Of a stretch of 64,000 nt of DNA, positions 36,619-48,837 are shown one piece after another. The DNA is from Castor canadensis (lineage: Eukaryota > Chordata > Mammalia > Rodentia > Castoridae): NCBI RefSeq assembly GCF_047511655.1, contig NC_133398.1:108020332-108084331 (forward strand), given 5' to 3'. Every line of letters starts with the position of its first letter. The first letter of the stretch is position 1. The translations under genes were made by a program, and so were the position numbers. The notes under the pieces are model-generated. The model searched no databases and was not told the origin of the DNA. It saw only the letters and a list, made by a program, of their open reading frames with translations.

Positions 36619-37627
36619 AATTCTTAGTTTTTATTCTGCCTTGTTTTTTGTGACATGAGTTGAAGTACAATAACTGCTGAAGTAGGCGAGGCCAAGTGTA
36701 TGTCAAAATGAAGCTCCAAAGGATAGGACTGGGATGGGCTATCAAAAGGAAGCTCATAGCATGGTACTGGGCTGGGGTGGTTAACATCCTATAGACTGAA
36801 CAGTTAGCCCTAGGTGCCCCTCAAGTAGTTCTATTTCTACAAATTTCCCAGCATCCCAGCTACTGCACTTATTACAGAATGAATTAACAAGTGGATGGAT
36901 GGAGATGATGGCTCCTTGCTGCTTGCCTTCATTTACTCCACTATGTGCAACACAGTTGGGAAGTGTGAAACTACAGTGGCTATCTATGATCCAGTTCACA
37001 CCTCATTGACATTCCTCCATCCATGCTTTTCCTATCATGTACAGAATTTAAAGGTGTGTGTTGGAAAAACTTAAAATATTACTTCAACATACAGCATTCT
37101 CATAGTAGTGATTGCAGAAAAAATATATATTTCATCACAGTCAGACATCTAAAATTCACAAGCATTTCTAAAGAATAACACAGGTAGAAAAAATTCAACC
37201 AGTCTGCCTCAGACTGAGTTTTTAATAGCATGAAAAATTGATTCAAATGATCTGTCTGCATAGCCTTTGGATCCTTTTTTCTCACTAAATCATTTTCCAC
37301 TTAATCTTCTATTTGTACAAGTTTCCATGCTCTGGATATTGACTTATGTGCCATTAGTTCTCATAGTAGTGTTTTGTTAGAATGAATTGCAATTGACTAT
37401 GTAAATACTTTAGAAGCAGGAATTAGATATCTTTTCATTTTACGTTTTCCACCATGTGGAACTAATGTTACATCTGAGGTTTACCTTGGTAAAGTATCAG
37501 AAATGAAAATGAGACACAAAAAAGAAACTGTTTTTTCAGATATTAACTACTAGAATATTCTTTTTTTTCTAATGGACTGAGGAATTTTAATAATTTTCCA
37601 GGAAAAGGCTCCTTAAGTAGAACATAA

Positions 37628-37712
37628 CCGGGCTGGGGCTGTAACTCAATCACAGTGTGTGTGTCTAGCATGAACAAGGCTCTCAGTTTGATCCCCAGCA
37701 CTGTGAGAAGAT
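37628..37712 (+). mobile_element. ID-like tRNA-Ala-derived SINE, plus strand
   Basis: 'gggctggggctgtaactcaa' and 'gatccccagcactgtgagaa' match the layout of rodent ID elements (A-box and B-box). The central part is altered by a TG run. Confidence 0.75.
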
Positions 37713-38735
37713 AAGTATTCGCAGAGTTTGCCAAAGAACATCTAGTATAAAATTATACTGTTTATATCAGCTTAAAATTGCTTGATTACTTACTGAGGCA
37801 GAACACTGTCTTGGGATTAGTATATACTTTTTTCTCCTATCTTAAAAGTTATGGCCAAGTTGACTGAAGTTATACCTTTTCTACTTTCCACTTCTCATGA
37901 TGCTGGAATATTACTCAAGAAATAAACATGATGGAATCTGTTTTTTACTAAACCATGAGAAAAATGTGAACTGCTTGAAAAATTGTGTCCAAGGGAAAAG
38001 GGTCCTTCTCAGGTCATGGATGAATATAAACGTTTTTAGTCACTTTTCTCAAGAGTCCACTTCTTTTCACTGAGTTAGGAAACCTGCAGCTCTTAGAGAA
38101 ATAGCCTGCAGTTTCAAAGTGAACAGAATGGAGAGAAAGCACTGAGATTAATAGATCTCCCCAATGAGCAATTGCCCTGACTGTGGCAGCAACATGCACT
38201 ATACATTCTACCTCTTTTGGCTCCATCTCAGTGATGAATTTAACATTTTAGAAATAATTGACTAAATGATTTCAAACCTAATCAAAACATCAAATTAAAT
38301 TTCTTTCTTTCTCCTGATCTCCAAGCTGTCTTTGTTTACAGCCATTGCCTCAGCTATTGTAGAGCTAATTATTTGTTTATCTTGCTTGGAGTCAAGTTTT
38401 AAATAAAGTGGCAGACTACTTACAGATTCTTGAGGACAACTGCTGTTATGTGAAAAGGTGTTGACAGACAGAGAAAAGTAACCAGCTCTGCTGTGTAGTA
38501 GGAGAGCAGGAAAATAGTGGCGTGGGGAGGAAACCTATGAGGGAAATGGTGGCAGGGAGAGAAGGGAACAGAGAGCCAGTAGCTGTGAAGAGTAAAGAGA
38601 GAGCCCAAGGACACAGAAACCACACAGTGGGGAAGGGAAATCAAGAACTTGCACTATTAGGATGCAGAGATGTTGCAAGGCTCCAGTGAAGGGACAGGTG
38701 GGAACTTTCATAATTTTTAAAATATAATTCCTATA

Positions 38736-38992
38736 GGCTGCATGTGGTGTCTCAATCCTGCAAATCCAGGTACTCAGAAGATGGAGATCAGGATGATGGC
38801 AGTTTGAGGCCAGCTCAGGAAAAAAGTTATGGAAATCCCCATTTCAACAAATAGCTGGGCATGTTGGTGTGTATGACAAAAAAACCCAGAAATCTCTATC
38901 TGGAAAATAACTAAAGTTGTGGCTCAAAGAGTAGAGCACCTGCTTATCAAGTGCAAGGTCCTGAGCTCAAAGTCAAGCATCTCCCAACATAA
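38736..38992 (+). mobile_element. Composite B1-like plus tRNA-derived SINE, plus strand
   Basis: 'aggtactcagaagatggaga', 'tcaggatgatggcagtttga' and 'ggccagctcagg' form the B1-like part. 'gtggctcaaagagtagagca', 'cctgcttatcaagtgcaagg' and 'tcctgagctcaaa' form the tRNA-like part. Confidence 0.8.
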
Positions 38993-39694
38993 AAGTTCCT
39001 ATGTCCAGAATATTGAGCAACTGCCTGAGAAGTGAACTGAGTGTGAAGGCAGAACTTATGGAGAATGACGAAAATTCAAATGAATCCTTTGCAAACATTT
39101 TGGTCTAGATCCTGTAAACCTTGAAGGAAAATACATTAAAATGAGGATCCAAAGAACACTTCAAATATTTTTCAAAAAAGAACATTTTAGAATCTTCTTT
39201 TTCTTGAGAGTGTTTTGTTTCCTCTTTCTTTCCAGCTGTCCTTCCCAGCAGCCTGATGGACACACCCCTTTTGAGTTGGGCTTTGTTAGCACTTCCCACT
39301 TTGTGGCAGAGACCATGGTAGTTCTCTGGAACCCACACACTTTCCACTGGATATTTCATACCTCAGCTCATAGCTTCCTGTGTTTTGATCATGTTACCTC
39401 TGCTGCCACTGTCTTTTTTATCCATAGTAAATTTCCAAGAACAAAGGTGGAACTAGAATGAGTTGTGGGAACATAGCTTCTTGTAATCTTACAATAGTTT
39501 TAGACTCAGTTTTGGTATCATATTGTAACCAGTTAATTTTCCCCATAATAACTGTTGAAAATTATTCAGTAGTCAATCTTGTCTTCTATTCTGTCATTAG
39601 TCACTTAAACTTTTAAAAAAAATTTAAATGTTAATAAAATGCAAGTGAAGAAGTCTAGACAATGCCTCCATGTCTTAAAAGTTATTTTGATCTG

Positions 39695-42432
39695 CATACA
39701 CCATGAACAAGTGGGTTTCATTCCCTAGATGCAAGGATGGTTCGTCGTATGTAAATCCATAAAAGTAATACAGCATATAAACAGAAGCAAGGAAAAAAAT
39801 CACATGATCCTCTCAACAGATGCAGAAAAAAAACCTTTGACAAAATCCAATACCCTTTCATAATAAAAGCTTTGAAGTAACTAGGAATAGAAGGAATATT
39901 GCTCAATGTAATAAAGGCTACATATGACAAAACTAGAGCCACCATCACAATCAATGGAGAACAACTGAAACCATTCCCATTAAAGTCAGTAACAAGACAG
40001 GGCTTTCTGCTTTCTCCACTCCTATTCAAAATGATTTTAGAATTCCTAGTCAGAGAAATAAGAGAAGAGCAAGATAAGACAGGGATTCAAATAGGCAAGG
40101 AAGAAGTCAAACTTTCCTTTTTGTAGATGATCCTATACCTAGGACACCCTAAAAAAACTACCAAAAAACTATTAGATATCAAAAAAACATTCAGGAAAGT
40201 AGCAGGATACAAAATCAGTAGCCTTCCTATATATTAAAAATGAACAAACTAAGAAAGAAATCAGGGGAACAATCCCATTTCTGAAAGCTTCATAAACGAT
40301 AAATACCTTGGAATAAATTTAATGAATGAAACCAAAGTCTCTTTTAATGAAAACTATAAATCACTGAAGAGAGAAATCAAAGAAGACATCAGAAAATGGA
40401 GAGACCTTCCCTGCATGTGTATTGGTAGAATCAACATTGTGAAAATGGCCATACTACCAAAATCTATGTGTTCAAATGCAATCCTTATCAAAATTCCAAT
40501 GACATTCTGCATGGAAATTGAAAAACCAATCTTGAAATACACGTGGAAACATAAAAGACCTCAAATAGCCAAAGAAATTCTCAGCAAAAAGTTCAATGCT
40601 GAAGGCATCACAATACCCAACTTCTAGCTATACTGCAGAGACATAACAATAAAAACAGCATGGTATTGGGACAAAAACAGACAGCAAGACTAATGGACGA
40701 GAGTGGAAGACCCAGGCATAAACCCACACATCTATAACCAACTGATCTTTAACAAAGGAACCCAAAGCACACGATGAAGTAAAGACAACCTGTTTAACAA
40801 ATGATGCTGGGAAAACTGAATATCCACATGTAGAACACTGAAACTAGATCCCTGTCTTTCACCGTGCACCAAAATCAACTCAAAGTTGATCAAAGACCTT
40901 AATATAAAGTTTGAAACTTTGAAACAACTCATGGAAGCAGTACAAAGTACACTGAAGGAGATAGGTATAGGGAATGAGTTCCTAAACAGAACTCAAATGA
41001 TTACACATTTAAGAGAAAGAATGAACAAAAGGGATGGAATTAAACTAAAGAGCATCTGCACAGCATAGGAAATAGTGCCCAGACTCAAGATACAGCCCAC
41101 AGAATGGTAGACAATTTTTGCCAGCTACTCATTTGATAAAGTACTAATATCCAGAATCTATAGCGATCTCAAAAAACTCAACCCCCAAAGAATCAACACC
41201 CCAATAAAGAAACGGGCACATGAATTAAACAGGGAATTCTCAAAAGAAGAGTTGTAAATAGCCAGTTAATACATGAAGAAGTATTCAATTTCCCTGATTA
41301 TAAAATAGATGCAAACAAAAATAACACTTGGATTTCATCTCACCCCAGTTAGAATGGCCATAATTAAGGGCAATAATAACAACAAATTCTGGTGAGGATA
41401 TGGGGAAATTGGAATTCTTATACTGTGTTGGTGGAAATGCAGATTAGTAAAACCCCTATGGAAGCAGTATGCAGATTCCTAAAAAAGCTAAAGAACTGTC
41501 ATGCGATTTAGTGATACTGCTCCTGGTCATCTACCTAAAGGAACCTAAGACAAGATATAATAGATACACCTGTTCACTGATGTTCATCACAGCACTATTC
41601 ACAATAGCCAAGCTTTGGAAACAACCCAGTTGCCCTAAAACTGACGAATGTATCAAGAAAATGTGGTATATGTACACAATGGAGTATTGCTCAGTCATAA
41701 GGAATGATGACATGTAGCTTGAAGGTAAATGGATGTAATTGGAGGATATCATGTTAAGTGAAGTAAGCCAGGCTCAGAAACAGAAAGGCCACATGTTTTC
41801 TTTTGTACATGGGAGATATATCTATAAGATGAAAATATACACAAAAGTAAGCATGAACATATACAATCTCAGATGTAGAACATGTTTGTAATGGTGGAAC
41901 GACTCTGTAGAACTCAGAGAAAGAGGGCAAGGAAAAGAGTATGTTAGAGCATCAGTAATATCACATAAGATGTAAAGGTAGAAGATATAAGTATGTATAT
42001 TGAAAGCTGTTGAAAAATGGGGGTAGAAGGTAAAGGGTAAGGGAGAGTAATGGAAGGGGATGAACAGACAAAATAAAGTATACCCATAGTGGGCATATAT
42101 TGAGACACCCTATTGAACATCAACTGAAATATTGATAATGAAAAACAGGACTGTAACATAGGTACAGTGTGTATGTATGTGTGGGGGTACTAGTGGGAGG
42201 GGAAAGGGTGAATGGAGATATAGGTGATGGTGTAAGGTAGATGGGCTTCATAAACCTATATGAAATAGAACAAAGAAACCTCTTACAATTGCTTTAAACG
42301 AGGCAGGGAGGAGGCTGAAGGGGAGACATGATGGAGGGAATGTAACTAATGTACAATATAAGTCTAATTGGAATTGTCACTATGAATCTTCCCTGTAAAA
42401 CAAATACATCTTAATAAAAATTTATAAAAAAA
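39695..42432 (+). mobile_element. 5'-truncated L1 (ORF2 from mid-RT to 3' UTR), plus strand
   Basis: It begins within the RT domain, at a point equivalent to about 50990 of the minus-strand L1 ('gtgggtttcattccctagat'). It runs through the thumb/connector, the C-terminal Cys-rich region and a 3' UTR ending in an A-rich tail at about 42410-42432. It is full of stops and frameshifts, so ORF2 survives only as short frames such as 40322-40627 and 41469-41717. Its 3' UTR differs from the large L1 at 48310, suggesting an older subfamily. Possible target-site duplication: 'ttttgatctg' (39685-39694) versus 'tttcgatctg' (42433-42442), 9 of 10 bases. Confidence 0.9.
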
Positions 42433-42455
42433 TTTCGATCTGAAGGGATTTGAGA

Positions 42456-42875
42456 ATGTGCTTTTTTTCTAAACTCCCTTCCTTATCTGTGTAAAAGTAA
42501 AGTCTCTCAGAAGAACTCAATTATCATTAATTCTTTCCCCCGGGAAATTTAACCAGGGAAGGCTGCTTCTTATCACCAACGACTCAGACCGACATTGTCA
42601 TAGAACTATTCTCTCTCATGTTCGCCTAAGGACCCATTTATCTTTCTTCAAAATCACTTTTTTCTGTTAAGTGCTCTTTCTCTCCCTTATTAAAATGTTA
42701 TATAAGTCCCAAATTCTAACTACCTCATGGAGTTACAATTTTCCTGTGAACTCTTGTACATGTCATAAATAAAGTTTGTCACTTCTCTTGCTAACCTGTC
42801 TTTAGTTTAATTTGCAGGCCCTCAAACATTAAACAGAGGAGGATAGAGGAGCAGTTCTTCCTCTCCAACACAGGG
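42456..42875 (+). mobile_element. Probable solo LTR of an endogenous retrovirus, plus strand
   Basis: A compact promoter-to-polyadenylation layout: a TATA-like TATATAAG (about 42699-42706), then about 60 nt later AATAAA at 42768-42773, then a T/G-rich downstream stretch and an end near 'ctctccaaca'. No retroviral coding sequence lies on either side, so this is read as a solo LTR formed by LTR-LTR recombination. Exact ends and family are uncertain. Confidence 0.5.
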
Positions 42876-45800
42876 CTCTCAGCATGAGATTTTGGATGTT
42901 CTACCAACACAGCCTCAAGATACCTGGGTATTTGCCTATCTCTTCTCCATTCTGCACTGGTTCCCAAACTTCCTACTTACCACTCTACTGGGCCTCTCTG
43001 CTTGTCAACCTCTATTGCAAAATACTTAAGAGTTAGTCCTAGATTGTTTCTTTCTTTCATGTGGTTAGCAAAAGTGGAGGATACCTGACCTCTTATTGAG
43101 ACTTAACTTACCATGCCAGGTAGTCTTCCTAGTCCTTTGGGTTAGAGGTTAAGTCACTTGCCAGAGTCTGCTCAGCCCAGGTAGCTTGATGGCAATTCCA
43201 GTTCAGGCAGTTTGGGAACAGAGATCACTCTCTTAATCCCTACACTTCTCTGTATTTTCTCTCTTGCCATCAGGGCAATTTTACTAAACATAGGAAATTA
43301 CATGTTCTGTGATTTATTAGAGTGGTCATGCCCTATAAAAGGCATTGAAATTTAAAGACACTGTTTTGTCAAATAAAACTCTCAGCATATAAATTACTAA
43401 TTAGGACTACTGGCCAGGATGCTAGTTTATCAACTACAACCCGAATAAATACAGATTCTGTGCTCCATACTCCATTTTTCTCCACAGACCAAAAGTCAAA
43501 GAACAGATGCAATGGAACAGATGTTCCCCCTTGATATTTCAAGATCTTAAAGGTCCAAATTGAACTCCACAGCTCCACAACATCCTTCTAATATCTTGTT
43601 GGTGCTTCTGGTTCCATTAGTCAATAATTTATGTTCAAATCATTAAGCTATTTTTGACTTTTTTCTTTTCCTCCTGTCCCAAATGCCATCACTGCCAAAA
43701 TCAAGTTTCTTTTTAGTATATATCAAGTAAATTACTCATTTTAAAGTGCAATAGACAAAGACCAAGTTCAGGTCTTATTCTTCACATCTAAAATAACCTT
43801 TTAAATATTATCTGTGCTTCCAATCTGTCTTTCTCTATCATCCAACTCATCCAATTGGTACTGGATTTATCTTCCACAAGCATTTTGTAAATATTCTCAT
43901 CTGATACCTCAGTTGTTCCTCTGCTAAATAATGTTCCAGAAGGTATTCTTTGGTAACAATCAATAAAGCCTAAAAGGGGGTGTGGGTATGTGTACGTGTG
44001 TGTGTGCCTGTGTGTATGTGAAACCAGAACAGATTACACAAGCAAAGGCCATTAGAATAAGAGGTCAAGGTAATTCTAAGATTGAGCTGGTCTCTTCCTT
44101 TCCTGACCTCTCTACTTCTCTCCATGAATCAGCCACAAGCCTACACTATGCCAGAACCATTTGACCTCTAAGGTTCAGGGATTACCAGCAGCTGCAACAA
44201 TCTCAGGTTCACAATTTGAAAGCTCTGAAAAACATGCTGACATGCTTATCATTCCTCACTCTGCTTTTAGGAGGAAATCTGTATTTCTCCCTCCTTATGT
44301 TTCTTTAGAATACGCTGCTATTTGTCCCCTTCAGTGGGAGAGTATATAAGTGAATGCTTCCAGCTTTTTCCCTATACTTCAACTGTCCATCATCCTGAAA
44401 GTCCAACATCTTAACTCATTGATGAGACTATTAAAAACCTGGCTTCTTTGGGCCATCTTATTAATTGGAAGTGTTGTTAGGCTCCCCAAACTGTCTATAC
44501 CTTTGTTCTCTCTCATCTTTTCTTTCTCCTCATCCACTCTCTTTTCCTATTCTCTCTGTTCTCTTCTTTCCCCTTCCTTGCCATTTCTGCTATTTTCTCT
44601 CTTCATTCTTCTTCCCCTCAGATGCACTTAGAGAGGTCATCTCCTTTTGTATATCCAAACTCTGTGAAGTTAACAAATTAATACACCTAACTAGATCTCC
44701 AATTTTTAGTTTTACTTTTCTGCCTTCATCTTAGTGCAGTGGATCTACCTTCAGTGTCACAAACAACTGGCTGGGAGTTCTTTTGCTCTATCCAGATAGA
44801 AATTGTGGCTAAGCATTTAGCAGCTTTAATTGTGTTGGTGCTTCACAAACTGGGTTTCCAATCCCAGAGGCTTATTTTTCTAAACCTTAAGGACTAGTGG
44901 TTCATGGATCCATGCTTTCAGAGATGGAGGCTAATTGCTCTAGGTACTCAAGGCAGAGACTTGTCATTCTGGGCTGACAGTGTTAGCACTCAGTAGCTAG
45001 AGTTATATATATCCTGACCTCTGGATGTTGGGACATTTGGCCCTTTTATCCTCAGCAACTCTCTCCTACTCTTCTAGTGACCAGGACTTTCAGAGTGATT
45101 TGTAGTCCCAACTCTTGCCTTGCACCTTCTGCAGTCTCAGCTTCTCTACTACTTCTCACCACCTGAATACTTCCACCATTGTTTGTAGTCTTAGTTTCTC
45201 ACAGATTCTTCCCTTGGCCATTCTTTTGAAATCTTAGCCACCTACTCGCTGTTGCTGCCAGGTCTAGATGAGCTCAGGTCTTGTATGCTCTTGTGAAGCC
45301 AGTTCATCCTGCTCTACTCATGACAGTGATCACAATGATCTGGCCTGATATTGGAACACAGGGTGATGGAGGTAGTACATAAGAGAGAAGCCTCCAAGTC
45401 TAACCAGACAAGACTGAGGAATAGCTTGCTTATATAGATAGAAAAGTGGCATGGCAAGCTTGTGTTCAGATTGTCATTCTACTAGTCAGAGCCTTACTGT
45501 GCATGGCTTCCAGTTCCACAAATCACAAGTCTTAGAATATATGTCAGTCATAAGTCTCACACTACATTAATCACAACCTTTGTGCAGAGTGGGGCCCTCC
45601 TTTTTATCCTTAGTGAAAATAGCTGCAGGGTGAGTAGGGTCCTCTAGTCTTCACCAAAACTTATCATGCCTAGAGTGGAGCCTTTCAAAGCCAACAAAAG
45701 TTGCCAGGACTTGTTATTACTGGGGCATGGCCTCCTGAAGTAAGCATCATGGTTTTAGGAAAGATTGCAAGTATTAAGCATGATAATTTCTAAGTCTACA

Positions 45801-48291
45801 TTGCCACCCTCACAGTGTAAGAAAAACCTAGATTTTTCCCCCTCAAAAGTCTTCACATGGATGTACCATGTTAAACAAATATTAAACTATTAAAATCATC
45901 TGACACTCAAACCACATTCATAAACTTTTTAGTACCTTTTTACCTCCCCACCTCTGTATATCATGATTGACACATCCAGGCTAAAAAAAGCAATGATGCT
46001 ATTAAATTTATCCCCTTTTCTTTGCTCTTTTCACTGAATATACATCTGAGTCCTGTCAATTCTACTGCTTCATGGACTCTCCTGATCTTCCCTTTTAATC
46101 CTGATGGTCACTGACCTATGGTTCTGTCTTAATTGCCAGGCTCTGCCCTGACCCCCTTTCACTCCTTATTTTATTCAGTAGTCACCACAGTATTGTGATT
46201 TGGGTTATTTTCCAATAGTATTACATATCTATATATCCTGAGGGTTGAAAAGGTTAATAAACATGTTCAAGGCTAATGATGTAGTATGGGAACCAATACT
46301 CAGATTCAAGCCCAAGCCATTGTTCTGTAATACAAAGCTTAGGCATTCAAGACACATAATTATGTATTTCTTGTTCTACTACTTATGAGCGAGATTTTAT
46401 TCAAGTTTTTTAATACTGCTAAGATTTATTTTATTCACTCAGAAAATAAACAAAATGTTACCTCTTAGTGTTATGTGCCTGTATATTATTAGCAAAGTGT
46501 TTGGCACATATTGATATGCTAAAAAACACTGTATTCTAAAAGTCATAATGATTATGCATTGTGATAAATATGGTTGTCACAGATTCCTTAACTATATCCT
46601 GAAATATATGTTTGTGGTTCAAACGCATGGTTTTTCTTCGATCTCAACTCTAATCATGTTACCTTCAGCAACTGAAATGGTACACAATTTTCAACAGAAG
46701 AAAGTCCAACCTTGTGCAGCCTAGTAAGAGTTCTGCATACTGGCCACAACTAACCCCCAAAGCATCTGTTCCTATGATCCACAATGTTTTTGTCACAGCT
46801 TACATTGTGTTCTGCCTTATAATGCAGATTAGTGTGAACATGTCCTGTCTATAATACCAAATTAGAAATAATATATTTTATACATTTGTGTAAACTTTGT
46901 AAAAAAGTGATAAAGAGTGCATGGGTGAGAAATAAATGATTTTGGTATTACAATAAATTATGTCAAGGTAATATATGCCAAAAAATATTTACAGTTAAAT
47001 GCTCAGTTTTGTAGGGATAGTTCTGGCATGTGTTTCTTTACTTTTTATTCTTACTTAAAAGTACACTTTTATATAATTTTGACATTTTCTTTCTAAGTGA
47101 AGGAAGACCTTTTTTCCTTACATGAAGGAAATTTTTGGAGATGATGCTTCTTCTTTCCATTGACAGAATTAAAATATATGGTGCTACTTGGAAATCAGAA
47201 TACAACAGTAATCTCGGACAATTACATTAAAATTTTAAATAAAAGAAAAATTATGATTAAATATATCCTTATGATTACTGTCCTCTTCAAGCCAAAGGCT
47301 GTCTTACATCACTGCCAATATGGCCAAAATGCTAAATATGGAGCTCCTTTTTCAGTTAAGTTAAACTCTACTTATTTAAAGATGTCAATTAATACAATGA
47401 TTTCCCCAGTGTTCATGTGAAAAATGAACCATTCTGCTTATAAGCCTTAGATAGTGACTGCTTTTCTTCTGGAGCCAGTTGAGGGTCTTGATTTCATATT
47501 AAATATAATAGCATATTTAATACTCTTAGCTGGGCACCTGTAGATTCTTTAAGGTTGTAAGTGCAATCCCTCCTTTGCAATAGAGATCTAAGCAATCCAA
47601 GATGAGGATGTCAGGGCTGCAGTATCAAACAATTCCTACTGATGATTCTCCTGCCCAGAGTTGTTGTGACTGACCTCCTGTCTCCTAGGTTCCCTATCAT
47701 GTGTCTTAGGCTGAACTCCATGGTGCCAAATATTGTCAAACTTCACCATTCCTATAGGTCTAAGCCAATGCAATCTGCTTTTACTCAGTGTGAAGATTAC
47801 TGCTCACAAACTTGAATACAGGTATTATATAACTTCAGTCTATTGCCAAATATCTTTGATAAATGTCGACTGCCAACACCCTGGGCTACTTCTACCTCTT
47901 ATGCTACATTTAGTGATGGCCTGCTTGAGTGTCACTCTGTAATCTCCCAAGGAACTCTCAGACACTGCCTACTTGATTGGCAGATGGAGACATCCACCCA
48001 CCTCTTACTACTTAACTCTTCAACATTGCTAAGTCTATATGTGTTGGATTCCATCTAACACATATCAACTTTTCTTTTGTAACTCTACTTTTAATAGCAG
48101 TTTCATTAACTAAGAGATATGAAAGTTTAAAGATATATTTTTACCAACTGGCAAAATATAACAAATTTATTGTAATTATTATTGTAAACTACAGAAAACT
48201 GATCCTTTTCATTACCAGTGCAGTTGTTCCTCTCTCTACTGATGTTTGTAGCATCTGTAATTGCCCATTTTCTTAGATCACAATTTTAGAA
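42876..48291. other. About 5.4 kb of non-coding DNA, nothing recognised
   Basis: Mixed sequence with a TG microsatellite at 43979-44020 and pyrimidine-rich stretches at about 44500-44640. Frames up to 93 codons are low-complexity products of those tracts and show no family signature. Confidence 0.4.
43979..44020 (+). repeat. Imperfect (TG)n microsatellite
   Basis: Interrupted TG dinucleotide run. Confidence 0.85.
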
Positions 48292-48309
48292 CTCATAAGA
48301 CTATTTTTT
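48292..48309. repeat. Left copy of the L1 target-site duplication
   Basis: CTCATAAGACTATTTTTT, identical to 55206-55223. Its T run merges with the poly(T) representing the tail of the minus-strand L1. Confidence 0.93.
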
Positions 48310-48320
48310 TTTCTGTAAGT

Positions 48321-48354
48321 TTATTTTTATTTATTTATTTATTTATTTATTTTT
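48321..48354 (-). repeat. (TTTA)n in the L1 tail
   Basis: About six ATTT units within the T-rich (A-rich on the sense strand) 3' end of the L1. Confidence 0.85.
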
Positions 48355-48401
48355 CATTTTTCTTTTATTATTCATATGTGCATACAAGGCTTGGTTCATT
48401 T

Positions 48402-48472
48402 CTCCCCCCTGCCCCCACCCCCTCCCTTACCACCCACTCCACCCCCTCCCGCTCCCCCCCCAATACCCAGCA
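48402..48472 (-). other. G-rich polypurine tract of the L1 3' UTR (possible G-quadruplex)
   Basis: The plus strand is a run of C-blocks (six Cs, then five, four and so on, ending in eight Cs). The L1 sense strand therefore carries many G-runs of three or more, a common feature of mammalian L1 3' UTRs that can fold into G-quadruplexes. Confidence 0.75.
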
Positions 48473-48837
48473 GAAACTATTTTGCCCTTATCTCTAATTT
48501 TGTTGTAGAGAGAGTATAAGCAATAATAGGAAGGAACAAGGGGTTTTGCTGGTTGAGATAAGGATAGCTATACAGAGCATTGACTCACATTGATTTCCTG
48601 TGCATGGGTGTTACCTTCTAGTTTAATTCTTTTTGATCTAACCTTTTCTCTAGTTCCTGGTCCCCTTTTCCTATTGGCCTCAGTTGCTTTAAGGTATCTG
48701 CTTTAGTTTCTCTGCATTAAGGGCAACAAATGCTAGCTAGTTTTTTAGGTGTCTTACCTATCCTCACCCCTCCCTTGTGTGCTCTCGCTTTTATCATGTG
48801 CTCATAGTCCAATCCCCTTGTTGTGTTTGCCCTTGAT

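Noticed and set aside
35171-38300. Possible KRAB exon for the zinc-finger remnant
   Set aside because: I looked for KRAB-A box text on the minus strand and did not find it.
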